A stretch of DNA of 64,000 bases, from assembly GCF_900094545.1 (NCBI RefSeq), contig NZ_FMAH01000003.1, positions 124,001 through 188,000 of the forward strand, read 5' to 3'. The notes beneath the pieces are model-generated. The model did no database searches and was not told the DNA's origin. It was given only the letters and a program-made list of their open reading frames with translations. Positions 48,821 through 57,328 of this stretch are shown here, in pieces; within the stretch, counting starts at the first letter, position 1; each line of letters opens with the position of its first letter. A program made the position numbers and the translations under genes. This DNA is from Martinezella miluonensis. GTDB lineage: Bacteria; Pseudomonadota; Alphaproteobacteria; Rhizobiales; Rhizobiaceae.

Positions 48821-48925
48821 TTGGGCCGCTGCTATCGTGCTGCGGCGCAAGGTCAACGAGCTGATTTGACGCAAGCTCCGGCTGGACGCACAAAACAGAC
48901 GCTGACCAACCCAAGAGGAGGAACG

Positions 48926-49696
48926 ATGAGCACGATCGGAAAGGCGCTTTCATTGCTGGATACCCTGTCACGGCTGGATAAGGAGGCGGGTCTGACAGAC
49001 ATCGCCAACCTGTGCGCGCTCGACAAGGCAACGGCACGACGCTTTCTGGTCGAGCTGGAGAAACACGGTTTCGTCGAGCAGGATCCAGATACGCGCCGAT
49101 ATCGGATCGGCTCGGCGCCGGTTCGCCTCGCCCGCATCCGGGAAGCGCGTTTCCCATTTCTGCGCATTGCCATTCCCTTCATCAAGACACTCGCCGAATC
49201 GTCGACCGAGACCGTGCATCTCTCTGAATTCTCAGGTGGGCAGCTCTCGACCATTTACGTGGAAGATTCGCCACGCGCGCACCGCATCATCGTCGATGTC
49301 GGCAGCCTCCTGCCCTTCCATGCCACGGCATCCGGCGTCGCTTTCCTGGCCCTCTGCCCGCGGACAAAAATCGATGAAGCTCTAAAGAAGCCGCTCGAGA
49401 AATTTACCGACCACACCGTCACCGATCCGCAGCTAGTGCGCGCCATGCTTAAAGAGACGGCAGCGCGCGGCTTTTCCATCAGCCATCAGGGCCTTGAGGC
49501 TGGCGTTATCAGCACGGCCGCGCCGGTGCGCACGCCGAGCGGCCATCCGATCGGCTGTGTGGCGATTGCCGCTCCGCTCTCGCGCACCACGAATGCTGCC
49601 ATCCACGAATTCGGCGCACAGGTCGTCGCAGCGGCCAATGCGATCTCAGAAAAATACTACGGGTCGGAAAGACCCATGGGAACCATTGCAAAATGA
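48926..49696 (+). CDS. IclR-family transcriptional regulator
   Basis: A 256-residue regulator. The N-terminal winged helix reads IGKALSLLDTLSRLDKEAGL then TDIANLCALDKATARRFLVE; the C-terminal effector domain contains ETVHLSEFSGGQLSTIYVED and GFSISHQGLEAGVISTAAPV. IclR regulators of aromatic pathways (PcaU, PobR-like) bind short palindromes and often activate. The ATG at 48926 has AAGAGGAGG upstream. It heads a rightward set and is divergent from the APC permease, with putative operators between; it is the best candidate controller of the island. Confidence 0.88.
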   Translation: MSTIGKALSLLDTLSRLDKEAGLTDIANLCALDKATARRFLVELEKHGFVEQDPDTRRYRIGSAPVRLARIREARFPFLRIAIPFIKTLAESSTETVHLSEFSGGQLSTIYVEDSPRAHRIIVDVGSLLPFHATASGVAFLALCPRTKIDEALKKPLEKFTDHTVTDPQLVRAMLKETAARGFSISHQGLEAGVISTAAPVRTPSGHPIGCVAIAAPLSRTTNAAIHEFGAQVVAAANAISEKYYGSERPMGTIAK

Positions 49697-49709
49697 GGAG
49701 GACAGATTG

Positions 49710-50963
49710 ATGAACCCAACGGCTCCCTCGCCAAGAATTCTCGTCATCGGAACCGGTGACACCAAATCCGACGAACTGCAATTCATGGCATCCGTCATCG
49801 AGGACGCCGGCGGCAAGCCGGTCATGGTCGATGTCAGCATTCTCGGCGATCCGCCCTATGTCCCAGATTACTCCAGACATGATATCGCAAAAGCCGCCGC
49901 GACCACGATCGAGGCGATCGCCGAAAGCGGCGATGAAAACAGCGCCATGGCCGGCATGGCAAAGGGTGCCGCGGCACTGACGAAACGTCTCTACGATGAC
50001 GGGCTGGTCGACGGGGTCATCGTCCTTGGCGGCTCCATGGGAACCGATTTGGCGCTCGACGTCGCTGCCATCCTGCCGCTCGGTGTGCCGAAATTCGTGG
50101 TTTCGACCATCGCCTATTCCCACCTCATTCCGCCCGAACGCATCGCGCCCGACCTGATGATGATTCTCTGGGCCGGCGGTCTTTACGGCCTCAACAGCAT
50201 CTGCAGCTCGGTCCTGTCGCAGGCCTGCGGCGCCGTGGTTGGGGCAGCAAAGCATGGAACCAAGTCCGATCGCAAGCGTCCGCTCATCGGCATGACCTCG
50301 CTCGGTTCGTCCTGCCTGAAATATATGAAGTTTCTACGGCCCGAGCTGGAAAAGCGCGGCTATGACGTTGCCGTGTTCCATTCCACCGGCATGGGCGGGC
50401 GTGCCTACGAAGCGATCGCTTCGCAAGGGGGCTTTGCCGCCGTCTTCGACTTCTGCATTCAAGAGGTCAGCAATCATCACTACGACACCGTGGTTACCTC
50501 GGGACCGGACCGGCTCGAAAATGCCGGACGCGCCGGCATTCCGCAGATCGTCGCACCCGGCGCCGTCGACATGGTCGATCTTCAGGCATGGCGACCCTTG
50601 CCGGAGATCTTCGCCGAGCGCCCCTATCACGCGCATAACCGGTTGATCGGATCGGTGACGACATCGCCCGAAGGGCGGCGGGAAGTCGCCCGGCTGATCG
50701 GACGCAAGCTCGCAAGCGCCGACGCGAAGGTCGCCTTCCTGCTGCCGACCGAAGGCATCCAGGAATGGGACAAGCCGAACGAACCGCTGCACGATCCGGA
50801 GGGGCTTGCCGCCTTCGTGGAGGAAATGCGCCGTGCCGTGCCACCTTCCGTCGCCCTGCAAGAGGTCGATGCCCACATTAATTCTCCAGCTTTTTCAGCG
50901 GCCGCTCTCGCCGTCTTCGACCAATGGGTAGCTGAAGGCGTCATTCCGGAAGGAAGACCATGA
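49710..50963 (+). CDS. Tm-1-like ATP-binding domain (UPF0261) protein
   Basis: A 417-residue protein. RILVIGTGDTKSDELQFMAS at the N-terminus, GVIVLGGSMGTDLALDVAAI and RPLIGMTSLGSSCLKYMKFL are typical of the Tm-1/UPF0261 family, named after the tomato virus-resistance protein whose N-terminal part binds ATP. Bacterial members occur in catabolic gene sets but the reaction is not known to me. It starts 13 bases after the IclR stop and overlaps the HAD gene by four bases, so all are one transcript. Confidence 0.85.
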   Translation: MNPTAPSPRILVIGTGDTKSDELQFMASVIEDAGGKPVMVDVSILGDPPYVPDYSRHDIAKAAATTIEAIAESGDENSAMAGMAKGAAALTKRLYDDGLVDGVIVLGGSMGTDLALDVAAILPLGVPKFVVSTIAYSHLIPPERIAPDLMMILWAGGLYGLNSICSSVLSQACGAVVGAAKHGTKSDRKRPLIGMTSLGSSCLKYMKFLRPELEKRGYDVAVFHSTGMGGRAYEAIASQGGFAAVFDFCIQEVSNHHYDTVVTSGPDRLENAGRAGIPQIVAPGAVDMVDLQAWRPLPEIFAERPYHAHNRLIGSVTTSPEGRREVARLIGRKLASADAKVAFLLPTEGIQEWDKPNEPLHDPEGLAAFVEEMRRAVPPSVALQEVDAHINSPAFSAAALAVFDQWVAEGVIPEGRP

Positions 50964-51610
50964 CATCGGAACGCGCTCTTATCCTCGATTTCGGCGGCGT
51001 CGTCACTCGTACGCTGTTCGAGACGCACGATATTACCGAACGTACGCTCGGCCTTCCAAAGGGGTCGCTGACATGGCTCGGACCGTTTGACACAGCCACG
51101 GATCCGCTCTGGGTGTCGATGCAGAACCGCGAGATCACCGAACGCGACTATTGGCTGACGCGGGCCGGAGAAGTCGGCAAAATGGTCGGCGAGACCTGGA
51201 CCGACATGCAGACATTCGTGCGCCGTGCACGCGGTGCCGAGCCTGAGCTGGTGTTGCGTCCGGAAGCACGCGACGCCATCCTGCGGGTCAAGGAAGCCGG
51301 GCTCAAGCTGGCGATCCTGTCGAACGAGCTGGATCTCTTCTACGGCGTCGAGTTCCGCGAGCGTTTCCCGCTGATCGACCTTTTCGACGTCATCGTCGAC
51401 GCCACCTACACGAAGGTCCTCAAGCCCGATCCCCGCTCCTACGAGCTCGTTCTTGCCGAACTCGATCTGCCACGCGAAGCCTGTGTCTTCGTCGACGACC
51501 AGAAGAAAAACATCGAGGGCGCCGAAGCCGTGAAACTGCCTCACGTGCAGTTCGACGTTACCCGCCCCGCCGAAAGCTATGCCCAAGCACTTGCGATGCT
51601 GGGACTCTGA
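50960..51610 (+). CDS. HAD-superfamily hydrolase
   Basis: A 216-residue HAD protein. Motif I is ILDFGGVVT, where the nucleophile Asp is present but the usual second Asp is Gly, as in YihX-type phosphatases. Later motifs are AILSNE (II), KVLKPDPRSYE (Lys, III) and CVFVDDQKKNIEGAE (IV). It could dephosphorylate a small metabolite, for example an amino-alcohol phosphate formed by the nearby kinase (inference). It overlaps the Tm-1-like gene by four bases. Confidence 0.85.
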   Translation: MTSERALILDFGGVVTRTLFETHDITERTLGLPKGSLTWLGPFDTATDPLWVSMQNREITERDYWLTRAGEVGKMVGETWTDMQTFVRRARGAEPELVLRPEARDAILRVKEAGLKLAILSNELDLFYGVEFRERFPLIDLFDVIVDATYTKVLKPDPRSYELVLAELDLPREACVFVDDQKKNIEGAEAVKLPHVQFDVTRPAESYAQALAMLGL

Positions 51611-51627
51611 ACCAAGAGGAATTTAAC

Positions 51628-52983
51628 ATGCGCGAAACCAATTTCATCATTGAAAACAACGCCCGGCACCTTTGGCACCCGATGGCTCACCCGGCCGAAA
51701 TGCAGGCGCATCCGCCGCGCATCGTTAATGCCGGAGAAGGCGTCGAGATCGTCGACATTCAGGGCAAGAAGGTGCTCGATGCGGTCGGCGGTCTTTGGAA
51801 CGTCAATCTCGGCTACTCCTGTGAGCCGGTGAAGAAGGCGATCCGCGACCAGCTCGAGGAGCTGCCCTATTACTCAACCTTCCGCGGCACGACGAACTCG
51901 CCGCTGATCGAGCTCTCCTACGAACTCGCCGAATGGTTCAAGCCGGACGGTCTGAGCCGTTCCTTCTTCACCTCGGGTGGTTCGGATTCGGTCGAGACCT
52001 GCCTGCGGCTGGCGCGCCAGTACCATAAGGTCAACGGCCAGCCCGAGCGCACCAAGTTCGTCGCGCTGAAGAAGGGTTATCACGGCACGCATTTCGGCGG
52101 GGCCTCCGTCAACGGCAATCAGAATTTCCGCCGCAACTACGAGCCGCTGCTTCCCGGCGTCATCCACCTGCCCGCGCCCTTCCCCTATCGCAACCCATTC
52201 AATATCACCGATGGCGCAGAGATCGCAGCGGCGATCGGCAGGCTGTTCGAGGATGAAATCGCCTTCCAGGGTGCCGACACCATCGCGGCCCTGATCGTCG
52301 AGCCGGTGCTCGGCGCAGGCGGCGTCATCGTCCCGCACGAAACCTTCCTGCCGCTGATGCGCGAAATCTGCGACCGCCATGGCATCCTGCTGATCGCCGA
52401 CGAGGTCATCACGGCTTTCGGCCGCACCGGCGCCTGGACCGGATCGCGTCTCTGGGGCGTCAAGCCGGACATGATGTCGACGGCAAAGGCGATCACCAAC
52501 GGCTATTTCCCCTTCGGTGCCGTCATGATCTCCGACAAGGTCGCCGAGGTCTTCGAAAGCAACAAGAACTCGGTCGGCAATATCGGCCATGGCTACACCT
52601 ATTCCGGCCACCCGGTCGGCGCCGCCGCAGCGCTGGCTACCTTGAAGGAAACCAAGCGGCTCGACGTGGCTTTCAATGCCGCTGCCCGCGGCGAAGAGCT
52701 CCTGGCCGGCCTGAAGGCGTTGCAGAACAAGCATGAACTGATCGGCGATGTGCGCGGCAAGGGCCTGATGTGCGCTCTCGAGCTCGTCAGCGACCGTGCG
52801 AAGAAGAGTGCGGCCGCCAAGGACGTCGTCCAGAAGGTCCATGATGCCACTTACGATGCCGGCGTGATGGTCCGCACCTCCGGCGCCAATGTCATCATGT
52901 CGCCGCCGCTGATCGTGACGGCCGCGGATGTCCAGACCATCCTGACCGCGCTCGATGCCGGCCTCTCTGCAGCGGGAGCCTGA
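51628..52983 (+). CDS. Class III (omega) aminotransferase
   Basis: A 451-residue PLP enzyme. PLP Lys is K287 in MMSTAKAITNG, the Asp pairing with the pyridine nitrogen is D258 in LLIADEVITAFGRTG, and the phosphate loop is FTSGGSDSVET. LWHPMAHPAEM near the N-terminus is typical of omega-amino acid:pyruvate transaminases. These move amino groups from amines such as beta-alanine, putrescine or arylalkylamines to pyruvate, giving aldehydes. AGAGGAA precedes the ATG. A phenylethylamine-type donor fits the island (inference). Confidence 0.88.
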   Translation: MRETNFIIENNARHLWHPMAHPAEMQAHPPRIVNAGEGVEIVDIQGKKVLDAVGGLWNVNLGYSCEPVKKAIRDQLEELPYYSTFRGTTNSPLIELSYELAEWFKPDGLSRSFFTSGGSDSVETCLRLARQYHKVNGQPERTKFVALKKGYHGTHFGGASVNGNQNFRRNYEPLLPGVIHLPAPFPYRNPFNITDGAEIAAAIGRLFEDEIAFQGADTIAALIVEPVLGAGGVIVPHETFLPLMREICDRHGILLIADEVITAFGRTGAWTGSRLWGVKPDMMSTAKAITNGYFPFGAVMISDKVAEVFESNKNSVGNIGHGYTYSGHPVGAAAALATLKETKRLDVAFNAAARGEELLAGLKALQNKHELIGDVRGKGLMCALELVSDRAKKSAAAKDVVQKVHDATYDAGVMVRTSGANVIMSPPLIVTAADVQTILTALDAGLSAAGA

Positions 52984-52985
52984 TC

Positions 52986-54269
52986 ATGTCCGACAACGCA
53001 GTCCTCATCGCGCGGCGCGAGCGGCTTCTCGGCCGGAACATGTCGCTCTTCTATGAGGATCCGGTCCATCTGGTGCGCGGCGAAGGCGTCTGGCTCTGGG
53101 ACGCCGACGGGAGAAAGTATCTCGATTGCTACAACAATGTGCCACATGTCGGCCATTGCCACCCGCGCGTGGTCGAGGCCATCACGCGCCAGGCGTCGAC
53201 GCTGAACACGCACACGCGCTATCTGCACGAGGGCATTCTCAACTATGTCGAGCGGCTGACGGCGACTTTCGACAAGAGCCTTAATGCCGCGATCCTGACC
53301 TGCACGGGCAGCGAAGCCAACGACGTAGCGCTGCGCATGGCGCAGGCAATGACCGGCAAGACCGGCGTCATCGCTACCAACCACACCTACCACGGCAATA
53401 CGACCGCCGTGTCGCAATTGTCGACGCGCATGCCGCCGGTCGGAGGTTTCGGTGGCCATGTCCGGCATGTACCCGCACCGGACAGCTATCGTCCGCTCGG
53501 TGGCGAAGGCGGCGACGCCTTTGCTACAGCTTTCGCAGCAGAGGTCGAGAAGGCGATCGCCTCACTTCAGGACAGCCCGCACGGCTTTTCCGCCATCATC
53601 ATCGATCCGTTCTTCGCCAACGAAGGTTTCCCGGATCTGCCGCCGGGCTTCCTGGACAAAACGGTCGCCGCCGTACGGCGGGCGGGCGGTCTGGTTATTA
53701 CCGACGAGGTGCAACCCGGTTTCGGTCGCACTGGCACACATATTTGGGGGCATCAACACGCCGGCATCGTTCCCGACATCGTCACCCTCGGCAAGCCGAT
53801 GGCCAACGGCCATCCGGTCGGCGGCGTCGTTGCCAATGCCGATACGGTGAATGCCTTCCGCAAGGCGTTCCGCTACTTCAACACCTTCGGCGGCAATCCA
53901 GTCTCCTGCGCGGCAGCGATGGCGGTTCTGGACGTTATCGAAGATGAGAACCTCATCGAAAACGCCCGCAAGGTCGGCGAATACACGCGCGTTGCCTTCC
54001 AGAAGCTCGCGCAAAAGCATTCGATCATCGGCGACGTGCGCGGAAGCGGCCTCTTCATGGGGACGGAATTCGTACTCGACCGCGCGACCAAGGAACCCGC
54101 GCCGACACAGGCAACCCGGATCGTCAATGAAATGCGCGAGCGCGGGGTGCTGATGGGCAAAATCGGCATTCATCAATGCGCGACCAAAATCCGGCCGCCC
54201 ATGCCCTTCACCACAGAGAATGCCGATTTCATGCTGTCGATTTTCGACGACGTGCTGTCGGGCTTGTGA
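52986..54269 (+). CDS. Class III aminotransferase-fold protein, phospho-lyase-like
   Basis: A 427-residue PLP protein: K270 in TLGKPMANGHPVGG, D240 in VITDEVQPGFGRTG. The stretches YLDCYNNVPHVGHCHPRVVE, LNTHTRYLHEGILNYVERL and LTCTGSEANDVALRMA resemble the human ethanolamine-phosphate and 5-phosphohydroxylysine phospho-lyases more than true transaminases. These eliminate phosphate and ammonia from an amino-alcohol phosphate to give an aldehyde. The next gene is a kinase of the matching type, supporting a kinase/phospho-lyase pair. It starts two bases after the preceding gene. Confidence 0.8.
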   Translation: MSDNAVLIARRERLLGRNMSLFYEDPVHLVRGEGVWLWDADGRKYLDCYNNVPHVGHCHPRVVEAITRQASTLNTHTRYLHEGILNYVERLTATFDKSLNAAILTCTGSEANDVALRMAQAMTGKTGVIATNHTYHGNTTAVSQLSTRMPPVGGFGGHVRHVPAPDSYRPLGGEGGDAFATAFAAEVEKAIASLQDSPHGFSAIIIDPFFANEGFPDLPPGFLDKTVAAVRRAGGLVITDEVQPGFGRTGTHIWGHQHAGIVPDIVTLGKPMANGHPVGGVVANADTVNAFRKAFRYFNTFGGNPVSCAAAMAVLDVIEDENLIENARKVGEYTRVAFQKLAQKHSIIGDVRGSGLFMGTEFVLDRATKEPAPTQATRIVNEMRERGVLMGKIGIHQCATKIRPPMPFTTENADFMLSIFDDVLSGL

Positions 54270-54276
54270 GGCTGAT

Positions 54277-55296
54277 ATGGCTGACGAATTGCCGCAGGCC
54301 ATACGGGATGCCCTGCAGAAGCGAGCGCTAGAGGCGCTCAACCATTGGGCGGTTCAGGCTCACGAACCGGTACTGATGAAATATCGGGAGAATGCCGTCT
54401 TTCGCATCACTCTCGACGACGGACAGTATGCCGCCCTGCGGCTGCATCGTCCGGGCTATCACGACGAGACGAGCCTGCGCTCGGAACTGCATCTGATGGC
54501 CGCACTCCGGCTCGGCGACCTCAACGTGCCGAGCCCTATTCCCACAAGCGACAGGCAAAGCCTTGTTCGGCTCCCGGCCAACCGGCAATTTTCCGAGCAG
54601 CACGCCGATATCGTTAGCTGGATCGACGGGGCGCCGCTCGGCCAGAGCGGCACACCGCTATCGCAATCGGCCGAGAAGCAGGTGGAAATCTTCTTCCGCG
54701 TCGGTAGCTCGATGGCGGCCATGCATAATCTCGCCGATGCCTGGGCGCCGCCGGAGCGGTTTCGCCGCCCGGCATGGGATGTAGAGGGCCTCGTTGGCGA
54801 AAAGCCGCTGTGGGGGCGATTCTGGGATTGCCCGGGCCTCTCGCACGGCGACGCCGCGGCGCTGACGGCATTGCGGGGCCAGCTGCGCCAGGCGCTTGAA
54901 AAGGTGCGGGAGCGCGGCCTCGACTATGGGTTGATCCATGCTGATCTCGTGCGCGAGAACATCTTCCTCACGGACAACGAAAGCGATGTCGCCTTCATCG
55001 ATTTCGACGATGCCGGATATGGCTTCCGTCTTTTCGATCTTGCAACGACCTCGTTGAAGAACCGCAACGAACCTGCCTATCCGGAAATCGAAAAGGCGCT
55101 GATTTCAGGCTATCGAAGCCAGCGTGAGCTTACCGACGCCACGCTGGAATTCCTGCCGCTTTTCATGGTTCTGCGCAGCCTGACCTACATCGGATGGCTC
55201 GCCGAGCGGGCCGAAATTCCGAACGCCGCCCCGCGCCTGGCTCGCTACGTCAACGAAAGTCTGGAGTTGGCAAGAAAGCTCGACTCCATCGCTTGA
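54277..55296 (+). CDS. APH-fold small-molecule kinase (hydroxylysine kinase-like)
   Basis: A 339-residue phosphotransferase of the aminoglycoside phosphotransferase/homoserine kinase II fold. Catalytic loop LIHADLVRENIFL (Asp and Asn) and metal-binding IDFDDAGYGFRLFDLATT are clear; an early Lys/Glu nucleotide site lies around ENAVFRITL. Hydroxylysine kinases belong to this fold and work with class III-fold phospho-lyases. Placed seven bases after such a protein, it probably phosphorylates a hydroxyl of an amino alcohol (inference). It is the last gene of the IclR-headed set. Confidence 0.8.
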   Translation: MADELPQAIRDALQKRALEALNHWAVQAHEPVLMKYRENAVFRITLDDGQYAALRLHRPGYHDETSLRSELHLMAALRLGDLNVPSPIPTSDRQSLVRLPANRQFSEQHADIVSWIDGAPLGQSGTPLSQSAEKQVEIFFRVGSSMAAMHNLADAWAPPERFRRPAWDVEGLVGEKPLWGRFWDCPGLSHGDAAALTALRGQLRQALEKVRERGLDYGLIHADLVRENIFLTDNESDVAFIDFDDAGYGFRLFDLATTSLKNRNEPAYPEIEKALISGYRSQRELTDATLEFLPLFMVLRSLTYIGWLAERAEIPNAAPRLARYVNESLELARKLDSIA

Positions 55297-55310
55297 CTTC
55301 TACCGGAAAT

Positions 55311-55331
55311 TTATTAACGTGTTAAGTAAAT
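55311..55331 (+). promoter_or_regulatory. GTTAA operator element upstream of hpaF
   Basis: TTATTAACGTGTTAAGTAAAT contains the palindrome TTAAC-GT-GTTAA (55314-55325). It aligns with the elements at 45470-45487 and 48801-48820 (common pattern TT-N-R-C-N-Y-GTTAA-R-T-A). It ends 19 bases before the hpaF ATG within the 53-base gap, close enough to overlap a promoter. The second palindrome seen at the other two promoters is absent here. Confidence 0.6.
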
Positions 55332-55349
55332 AAGAAATCGGGAGGACGT

Positions 55350-55736
55350 ATGCCACATCTCGCCATCGAGTATTCGGCCAATCTTGACGGTCGCCCCGAT
55401 ATCGACGCGCTTTGCGAAAGGCTGCTGAAGACCGTGCTGGAAACCGGTCTTTTCGAGATCGGGGCCGTGCGCGTTCGTGCATTCCGCGCCGATCACTATG
55501 CCATCGCAGACAAGCTGCCCGAAAACGCCTTTGTCGATCTGAATTTCCGCATCGGCAAGGGTCGCACGGCTGATGAAAAGAAGCGCACCGGCGAGGCGAT
55601 CTTTGCGGCGGCAACGGAGGTTCTAAGCCCCCTCTTTGCGACACCACATTTCGCACTGTCGCTGGAGATTCGCGAGATCGATGCGGAACTCAGCTGGAAG
55701 AAGAACGCCATCCATCCGCGGCTTCGCGGCAAGTGA
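55350..55736 (+). CDS. hpaF: 5-carboxymethyl-2-hydroxymuconate isomerase
   Basis: A 128-residue protein of the CHMI family, a tautomerase-superfamily member with catalytic N-terminal Pro (P2 in MPHLAIEYSANL). ALCERLLKTVLETGLFEIGA and VRAFRADHYAIAD are typical. It isomerises 5-carboxymethyl-2-hydroxymuconate in the homoprotocatechuate pathway. GGGAGG lies just before the ATG. It is the first gene of the hpaF-E-D-gabD-G-H-I run. Confidence 0.9.
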   Translation: MPHLAIEYSANLDGRPDIDALCERLLKTVLETGLFEIGAVRVRAFRADHYAIADKLPENAFVDLNFRIGKGRTADEKKRTGEAIFAAATEVLSPLFATPHFALSLEIREIDAELSWKKNAIHPRLRGK

Positions 55737-55780
55737 CCACGCCCGCCCGACGGGACGACATAACATCAAGGAAATAGACG

Positions 55781-57298
55781 ATGTCCAAATTGCAGGAAAA
55801 CATCGCAAAGGCCGAAAGCTTTCTGGCCCGGTTCAAGGAACGCGGTGTTCTCAACCGCATCAACGGCGAGGATGTCCCTGCCGACGACGGTTCGACCTTC
55901 GAGACCATTTCGCCGGTCGATCTGAAGCCGCTGGCCACTGTTGCCCGTGGCAAGGCGACCGATATCGATCGCGCCGCCAAGGCTGCAAAGGCCGCTTTCG
56001 CCGAATGGGCTGCCATGCCCGGCGACGCACGCAAGAAGCTTCTGCACAGGATAGCCGACGCGATCGTCGCACGCGCCGAAGAGATCGCCTTCGTCGAATG
56101 CATGGACACCGGACAGTCGCTGAAATTCATGGCCAAGGCCGCATTGCGCGGCGCCGAGAACTTTCGCTTCTTCGCCGACCGGGCCCCCGAAGCCCGCGAC
56201 GGCAAGACGCTGCGCGCCGAAGGCCAGGTGAACGTGACGACACGCGTTCCGATCGGCCCGGTCGGGATCATCACGCCCTGGAACACGCCTTTCATGCTGT
56301 CGACCTGGAAGATCGCGCCGGCACTTGCCGCCGGATGCACCATCGTCCACAAGCCGGCCGAATTCTCGCCGCTGACGGCGCGGCTGCTGGTGGAAATCGC
56401 CGAGGAAGCCGGCCTGCCGAAGGGCGTATGGAATCTCGTCAACGGCTTCGGTGAGGATGCCGGCCGTGCACTGACGGAACATCCTTTGATCAAGGCCATC
56501 GGCTTCGTTGGCGAAAGCCGCACCGGTTCGATGATCATGAAGCAAGGCGCCGACACGCTGAAGCGCGTGCATTTCGAACTTGGCGGCAAGAACCCGGTCG
56601 TCGTCTTTGCCGATGCCGATCTTGAGCGCGCGGCCGATGCTGCCGTCTTCATGATCTACTCGCTGAATGGCGAACGCTGCACCTCCTCCTCGCGCCTGCT
56701 GGTCGAGGAAAGCGTCTACGACAAGTTCACCGCGATCGTCGCCGAGAAGGCCAAGCGCATCAAGGTTGGCCATCCGCTGGATCCGGAAACGGTCGTCGGC
56801 CCGCTCGTCCATCCCGTGCACGAGAAGAAGGTGCTGGAATATATCCAGATCGGCAGGTCCGAGGGTGCAACGCTTGCCGCCGGCGGCGAGAAGGTCAATG
56901 GCCCGGGCGGCGGTTGCTATGTCTCCCCGACCCTCTTTACCGGCGCCAACAACAAGATGCGCATCGCCCAGGAAGAAATCTTCGGGCCGGTACTAACAGC
57001 CATTCCCTTCAAGGACGAAGCCGATGCGCTCGCCCTCGCCAACGATGTCCAGTACGGCCTGACCGGCTATCTCTGGACCTCCGACGTCACCCGCGCATTC
57101 CGTTTCACCGATCATCTCGAAGCCGGGATGATCTGGGTGAATTCGGAAAACCTGCGCCATCTGCCGACCCCTTTCGGTGGGGTCAAGAATTCCGGCATCG
57201 GCCGCGACGGCGGCGACTGGTCCTTCGATTTCTACATGGAAACCAAGAACGTCGCCTTCGCCACCAAGCCGCACGCAATCCAGAAACTCGGCGGCTAA
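55781..57298 (+). CDS. hpaE: 5-carboxymethyl-2-hydroxymuconic semialdehyde dehydrogenase
   Basis: A 505-residue aldehyde dehydrogenase. PVGIITPWNTPFMLSTWKIA, the Glu in HFELGGKNPVVVFADADLER and the catalytic Cys in LNGERCTSSSRLLVEE match the HpaE group. It oxidises the ring-cleavage semialdehyde made by HpaD to the acid. It follows hpaF after 44 bases with AAGGAAA at the start and precedes hpaD. Confidence 0.92.
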   Translation: MSKLQENIAKAESFLARFKERGVLNRINGEDVPADDGSTFETISPVDLKPLATVARGKATDIDRAAKAAKAAFAEWAAMPGDARKKLLHRIADAIVARAEEIAFVECMDTGQSLKFMAKAALRGAENFRFFADRAPEARDGKTLRAEGQVNVTTRVPIGPVGIITPWNTPFMLSTWKIAPALAAGCTIVHKPAEFSPLTARLLVEIAEEAGLPKGVWNLVNGFGEDAGRALTEHPLIKAIGFVGESRTGSMIMKQGADTLKRVHFELGGKNPVVVFADADLERAADAAVFMIYSLNGERCTSSSRLLVEESVYDKFTAIVAEKAKRIKVGHPLDPETVVGPLVHPVHEKKVLEYIQIGRSEGATLAAGGEKVNGPGGGCYVSPTLFTGANNKMRIAQEEIFGPVLTAIPFKDEADALALANDVQYGLTGYLWTSDVTRAFRFTDHLEAGMIWVNSENLRHLPTPFGGVKNSGIGRDGGDWSFDFYMETKNVAFATKPHAIQKLGG

Positions 57299-57328
57299 GC
57301 CGACCGCACGCATAAAGAGGAGGAACAA

